64,000 bases of DNA from NCBI GenBank assembly GCA_902799345.1, contig CADBZW010000017.1, positions 1 to 64,000 on the forward strand, read 5' to 3'. The stretch is from an uncultured Bacteroidia bacterium (GTDB taxonomy: Bacteria > Bacteroidota > Bacteroidia > Bacteroidales > F082). Position 1 is the first letter of the stretch. Each line of letters starts with the position of its first letter. Below the pieces are notes generated by a model. The model was not told the origin of the DNA. It ran no database searches and was given only the letters and a program-made list of their open reading frames with translations. The position numbers were made by a program, and so were the translations under genes. Of this stretch, positions 60,302-64,000 are shown one piece after another.

Positions 60302-61795
60302 ATGCAACCCCTAGAAACACAAAACATATTAGCTAAGCTGACGCATTCCATCGGCGAAACGCCTAAGGAAATCCTGCCCATCGCGGAATCAGGCTCGGCG
60401 AGGAAGTATTTCCGTATCATCACCGACAAACGCAGTTTAATCGGCACCTATAGCAGCAACATCGAAGAAAACGAGGCCTTCCTCACTTTCAGCAAGCATT
60501 TTCATGACCTTGGACTGAACGTGCCGGAGGTCTTTGCCGTCAACGAAGAAAGGACATGCTATTTGCAAAGTGATTTTGGGGATGACAATCTGTTTGCTCA
60601 TGTGCAGAAAGCATTACTAGCTGTCGGCCCTTCGACCCTTCGAGGGGCCTCAGGGACCGCGGGCTCAGGGACCTTGATTCCACTTTATAAAAAAGCGCTG
60701 AGCCATCTGGTAAAACTGCAAGTGCTTGGGCACCAAGGCTTGGACTACAGCAAGGCCTACCCTACCGAACGCTTCGACAGGCAGGCCATCATCGACGATC
60801 TTAACTATTTCAAGTACTACTTCGTCAAGCCGCACGAGGAAATCGACTTCAACGAGACACGCTTGGGCAAGGACTTCGAAGCCTTCGCCGACTTTGTCAG
60901 CCAAGCGCCCTGCGACTTCTTCATGTACCGCGACTTCCAGTCACGTAACATCATGGTCAAGGATGGCGAGCTATACTTCATCGACTTCCAAGGTGGACGC
61001 AAAGGCCCATTGAACTACGATGTGGTCTCGCTGCTCTATCAGGTGAAGGCGCAGATTCCACAAGCCATACGCGACGAACTAGTCGACTATTACAAGGCCG
61101 AACTATCGCAATATATGAGCCCAGAAGCCGTCAAATTCGACACCTACCAGCCTTATTTCGTCTATTTACGCCTGATGCAAGTGCTCGGTGCCTACGGTTT
61201 CAGAGGCCTCATCCAAAAGAAATCGCATTTCATCGAGAGTATCCCCTACGCCTTGAAAGAACTGAAAGCCTGGAATGGAACCCACCCGTTAAACCAATAC
61301 CCCGAACTCCAAAGCGTCATCTCCCAACTCTCCACTCTAAACTATCCACTCCCAACTGACTCTAAACTCTCAACTCTAAACTCTAAACTCACAGTAACCA
61401 TCAACAGTTTCTCATTCAAAAAAGGCTACCCCAACGACTTCAGCGGCAACGGCGGCGGCTTCGTGTTCGACTGCCGTGCCTTGCCCAATCCGGGTCGTGA
61501 GCCCGAGTTCAAGACCAAGACCGGCCGCGACTGGGAGGTCATCGACTACCTCATGGCCAAGCCACCCGTCCATGTCTTCCTCGACCATGTGAAAGGCATC
61601 GTCGGACAGAGCGTCGACAACTACCGCGAACGGCATTTCAGCAACCTGATGGTGTCGTTTGGCTGCACGGGCGGACAGCACCGTTCAGTCTTCTTTGCCC
61701 AGACCATATACGAATGGCTGAAGGCCACCTATCCTGACATCCATCTGAAACTGAACCACATAGAACGCAAAATCACGGAGGAGCACAACGCATGA
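60302..61795 (+). CDS. AmgK-like amino-sugar kinase fused to a RapZ C-terminal domain
   Basis: 497 residues. About 1-335: aminoglycoside-phosphotransferase-type kinase with MYRDFQSRNIM (208-218), catalytic Asp211, and IDFQGGRKGPLNYDVVSLL (Asp228), as in the anomeric MurNAc/GlcNAc kinase AmgK. About 365-490: RapZ C-terminal domain with SFSFKKGYP, VFDCRALPNPG, TGRDWEV and FGCTGGQHRSVFFA; in E. coli this domain binds GlcN6P. So kinase and amino-sugar sensing may be joined in one chain. Residues 109-124 and 340-364 are encoded by repeat sequences (60626-60673 and 61320-61392) and look like insertion and linker. The stop overlaps the next gene (ATGA). Confidence 0.88.
   Translation: MQPLETQNILAKLTHSIGETPKEILPIAESGSARKYFRIITDKRSLIGTYSSNIEENEAFLTFSKHFHDLGLNVPEVFAVNEERTCYLQSDFGDDNLFAHVQKALLAVGPSTLRGASGTAGSGTLIPLYKKALSHLVKLQVLGHQGLDYSKAYPTERFDRQAIIDDLNYFKYYFVKPHEEIDFNETRLGKDFEAFADFVSQAPCDFFMYRDFQSRNIMVKDGELYFIDFQGGRKGPLNYDVVSLLYQVKAQIPQAIRDELVDYYKAELSQYMSPEAVKFDTYQPYFVYLRLMQVLGAYGFRGLIQKKSHFIESIPYALKELKAWNGTHPLNQYPELQSVISQLSTLNYPLPTDSKLSTLNSKLTVTINSFSFKKGYPNDFSGNGGGFVFDCRALPNPGREPEFKTKTGRDWEVIDYLMAKPPVHVFLDHVKGIVGQSVDNYRERHFSNLMVSFGCTGGQHRSVFFAQTIYEWLKATYPDIHLKLNHIERKITEEHNA
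60626..60673. repeat. In-frame GC-rich hairpin repeat inside the kinase domain
   Basis: GGCCCTTCGA (60626-60635) pairs, with one G-T, to TCGAGGGGCC (60640-60649); then CTCAGGGACC occurs twice (60649-60658 and 60664-60673). Looks like an intergenic-type repeat translated as VGPSTLRGASGTAGSGT. Confidence 0.7.
61320..61392. repeat. CTCTAAACTC-type repeat translated as a domain linker
   Basis: About seven degenerate units of ACTCTAA/ACTCTCA. ACTCTAAACTCTCAACTC occurs here and, reverse-complemented, at the cdaA 3' end (30374-30394). It encodes the linker (STLN, PTDSKLSTLNSK) before the RapZ domain. Confidence 0.75.
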
Positions 61796-62601
61796 AGCAC
61801 GACATCACCGCCATGATACTGGCCGCCGGCTTGGGCACCCGCCTCAAAGCCTTGACGCAAGACAAGCCCAAAGCCTTGGTTCCGCTCAACGGCAAGCCTT
61901 TGTTGCAGCATTGCATCGAAAACCTCATCGCCAATGGATTCCATCGTATCGTCATCAACGTGCATCATTTTGGCGAACAAATTATTGATTTCGTGGAACA
62001 TCATCAGTTCGATGCCGACATCGAAATCTCCGACGAACGCGACCTGCTGATGGACACGGGTGGCGGCATCGTCAAGGCCACGCCCCTATTCAAGAACTCA
62101 AAAGCGGTTTTGGTGCATAATGTGGATATCATCAGCAATGTGAACCTTGGCGAGATGAGCAGACAATTCCTGGCATCAGGTGACGATGCTTGGTTGCTGA
62201 CGCAAGATAGGGAGACCAACCGCAAACTGCTCTTCCGGGACGACCAGCAACTCATCGGCTGGCGCAATAAGGCAGACGGCAGTTTCAAGTGGGTTTACGA
62301 TAGTTTTGGCGAATTCAAGGAGATGGCCTTCAGTGGGCTGCATTTGTTTCGCAGCGAATTGTTTGCTAGTTTTGAATGTAAACCTCAGAGCGTCATTGAT
62401 TTGTACCTTTATTTAGCCAAAACCAAGCGCATCCTCTCGAAGCCCATCCAACCCGACTACTGGTTCGACTTGGGCAAACCCGAGCAACTGGAATACGCCG
62501 AAAACTACCTTATTACCAGCCCATGTCATTTCGAGGATTTTGAAGGCATAGATACACTCGCCTTCAAGGCTCGGTATGACATGCCTTCAAAATCCGAGTA
62601 A
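61792..62601 (+). CDS. MurU-like nucleotidyltransferase
   Basis: 269 residues. Sugar-1-phosphate nucleotidyltransferase with LAAGLGTRLKALTQDKPKAL (about 10-30), PLLQHCIENL and VHNVDIIS, plus a C-terminal LDKPEQLEYA-type WFDLGKPEQLEYAEN. Together with the upstream AmgK-like kinase it recalls AmgK-MurU, which makes UDP-MurNAc by recycling. The last about 20 residues (EGIDTLAFKARYDMPSK) are encoded by a stem-loop repeat at 62535-62595. The reaction is inferred from family and neighbour; another NDP-sugar is possible. Confidence 0.88.
   Translation: MKHDITAMILAAGLGTRLKALTQDKPKALVPLNGKPLLQHCIENLIANGFHRIVINVHHFGEQIIDFVEHHQFDADIEISDERDLLMDTGGGIVKATPLFKNSKAVLVHNVDIISNVNLGEMSRQFLASGDDAWLLTQDRETNRKLLFRDDQQLIGWRNKADGSFKWVYDSFGEFKEMAFSGLHLFRSELFASFECKPQSVIDLYLYLAKTKRILSKPIQPDYWFDLGKPEQLEYAENYLITSPCHFEDFEGIDTLAFKARYDMPSKSE
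62535..62595. repeat. Stem-loop repeat element, copy 2 (inside coding sequence)
   Basis: 15-bp outer stem GGATTTTGAAGGCAT (62535-62549) with ATGCCTTCAAAATCC (62581-62595); AGATACACTC (62550-62559); inner stem GCCTT-C-AAGGC (62560-62570); TCGGTATGAC (62571-62580). Same plan as copy 1 at 57142-57186. Confidence 0.85.
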
Positions 62602-62605
62602 ATCT

Positions 62606-64000
62606 ATGGGCGAAAGCAAGACATTTATTCATAAACTGGCGGACCACATCCAAAGCCACTACGACCTCACCAGGCAGGAGCTAATCGTAGTTTTCCCCAA
62701 CAAAAGGGCGGCATTCTATCTGCGTGATGAGCTGAAGAAAAACAGCCAGCAGACCATTTGGATGCCTCAGATGCTCTCCATCCAGGAGGCTTTCACGCAA
62801 TGGAGCGGCATCGCACTGGCCGACAGCCTCGACGTGCTCTTTGAACTCATCGACATCGACGCGGAATTGCATATTGAGCAAAACAGCGACCTCGGCGTCT
62901 TCGGCAGCCAAGCCACTCAGATGGCCAAGGACTTCGACGAGATCGACCAATACGGCTGCGACGCCAAACATGTGTTCAACTATGTCTTGGACAACAAAAA
63001 GCTGGAAATCTGGAACTTCGACGAAGAGAAAAGCAAGGAAAAAGAGGTGAAATATCTTCATTTCTTCCAGTCGCTTTACGATTACTACCTACGCCTCCGC
63101 GATAGGCTCAGCGAGCAAGGCAAAGGCTATTACGGCATGATCACCAGGTACTTGTCGGAGCTGAACGCCGAGGATTTGCTCAAAAAAGTGGGCGACAGGA
63201 AGATCGTCTTCGCCGGCTTCAACGCCTTGACCAATACCGAAGAACGCATCATCGACACCCTCGTGAAAAACGGCGTGGCCGACATCCTTTTCGACTACGA
63301 CGCCTACTACCTCGACAGCCCCAACAACGAAGCTGGATTCTTTGGTCGCCGCTACCAAGCTAGACATCCCAACTGGCTCAAAAACGGCATTTCCAACCGA
63401 CTACAGACCGAGGAGAAGCACGTCCACATCATCAGCGCCAGCGGCAACGCCTTGCAGGCCAAAGCCTTACAATCCAAACTACAAGAAATCCACGATGAAC
63501 GCCAAGCCGTCATCCTCCCCGACCAGAACCTGCTCATCCCCGTGCTCAACGGCATCCCCGAAACCTATTCAGGCTTCAACGTCTCCATGGGTTATCCCTT
63601 GGCGAAGACACCCATCAACCAACTGGTCAAGGAATACTTTGCCTTGTGTCGACGCAAACGCATCTCGAGGAAAATCACCGAGAACGAGACGGAACGCATT
63701 GCCGAGGGCTGGTACATCTGGCCCGTCTTACATCTCATGGACCTCGAAATCGTGAAAATCATTCTACCCCAAAGCGAGCAGGAGGCTTTCAGCCGTTGGA
63801 AATACGAAGCCGTGCAAAACGGGAAATTCATTTTCGAAGACGATGACATTGCGCGTTTGCAGCACATGCCCAAAACCCAGGCTTTTCTTACGACTATCCT
63901 TCCCAAGTCTGGCGAAAACACACCCGACGCCCTCTTGGATAGCCTCTGCCAAATCATGGCATTTGTCGCCCAGACGATTCAAGAAAGGGAGATTGTCAAG
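62606..64000 (+). CDS. AddB/RecB-like helicase-exonuclease protein (partial, runs off the right edge)
   Basis: 465 codons, start ATG 62606, no stop in the window. Resembles the Bacteroidota AddB-like/PD-(D/E)XK nuclease family: an N-terminal ELIVVFPNKRAAFYLRDEL segment replaces the Walker-type region, then QMLSIQEAFTQWSG and a long helical segment (LHFFQSLYDYYLRLRDRL), then KIVFAGFNALTNTEERII. The nuclease core would be in the missing C-terminal part, so the nuclease assignment is by family. Likely a DNA-repair or recombination helicase/nuclease. It starts four bases after the nucleotidyltransferase stop. Confidence 0.83.
   Translation, partial: MGESKTFIHKLADHIQSHYDLTRQELIVVFPNKRAAFYLRDELKKNSQQTIWMPQMLSIQEAFTQWSGIALADSLDVLFELIDIDAELHIEQNSDLGVFGSQATQMAKDFDEIDQYGCDAKHVFNYVLDNKKLEIWNFDEEKSKEKEVKYLHFFQSLYDYYLRLRDRLSEQGKGYYGMITRYLSELNAEDLLKKVGDRKIVFAGFNALTNTEERIIDTLVKNGVADILFDYDAYYLDSPNNEAGFFGRRYQARHPNWLKNGISNRLQTEEKHVHIISASGNALQAKALQSKLQEIHDERQAVILPDQNLLIPVLNGIPETYSGFNVSMGYPLAKTPINQLVKEYFALCRRKRISRKITENETERIAEGWYIWPVLHLMDLEIVKIILPQSEQEAFSRWKYEAVQNGKFIFEDDDIARLQHMPKTQAFLTTILPKSGENTPDALLDSLCQIMAFVAQTIQEREIVK

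Overview
The window looks like a chromosomal segment of a Bacteroidales bacterium (phylum Bacteroidota), probably an uncultured gut or rumen type; this is inferred from gene content, not from a match. The signs are: many promoters with the Bacteroidota -7 element TAnnTTTG, several secreted proteins with type IX secretion (T9SS) C-terminal sorting domains, FISUMP/DUF1566-type surface modules, a C10 (streptopain-type) protease, BspA-like leucine-rich repeats, a DUF1599/DoxX-type gene pair and the folP-cdaA pair. No rRNA, tRNA, CRISPR array, transposase or phage gene was seen.

Layout. 1-3271: two tandem minus-strand surface-protein genes, the first cut by the window edge. 3450-6839: the translation operon thrS-infC-rpmI-rplT (minus), in which infC appears to start at AUA. 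6913-11909: a C10 protease with a T9SS sorting domain, msrA and pckA (plus). 11986-14343: an AT-rich leucine-rich-repeat gene with a long structured leader, bracketed by near-identical inverted terminators. 14501-17686: a T9SS protein, a DUF6263-like protein and dnaN. 17781-24137: a tpiA-prmA operon ending in a 1542-residue secreted protein of unknown function. 24158-28757: a five-gene minus operon (DUF1599, DoxX-like membrane protein, an orphan oligopeptide-type permease, acyl-ACP thioesterase, LysM esterase), divergent from folP-cdaA across a palindromic promoter. 30421-37018: a lipoprotein, topoisomerase IV subunit A and a single-polypeptide MmeI-like restriction-modification enzyme. 37064-48060: cell-envelope genes (BatA/VWA protein, beta-barrel, lipoprotein, two large T9SS proteins). 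48097-56029: Nudix hydrolase, gdhA, a LysM/receptor-like protein, guaA, a PrsW-type protease and a divergent YchF-like GTPase. 56040-57126: a GxxExxY gene inside imperfect inverted repeats, then idi. 57142-60239: OprO/P-type porin, YeiH-type exporter and a small membrane protein. 60271-64000: an operon of an AmgK-like sugar kinase fused to a RapZ C-terminal domain, a MurU-like nucleotidyltransferase and the start of an AddB-like protein.

How genes work together. The most coherent inferred system is the last operon: an anomeric amino-sugar kinase plus a nucleotidyltransferase is the architecture of the AmgK-MurU peptidoglycan-recycling route, and here the kinase carries the GlcN6P-sensing domain of RapZ. 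The same two coding regions hold three different intergenic-type repeat sequences translated in frame, one of them a stem-loop element with a second copy at 57142 that shows compensatory base changes. The other main unexplained structure is the roughly 150-base imperfect hairpin at 14129-14280 in the leader of the leucine-rich-repeat gene.
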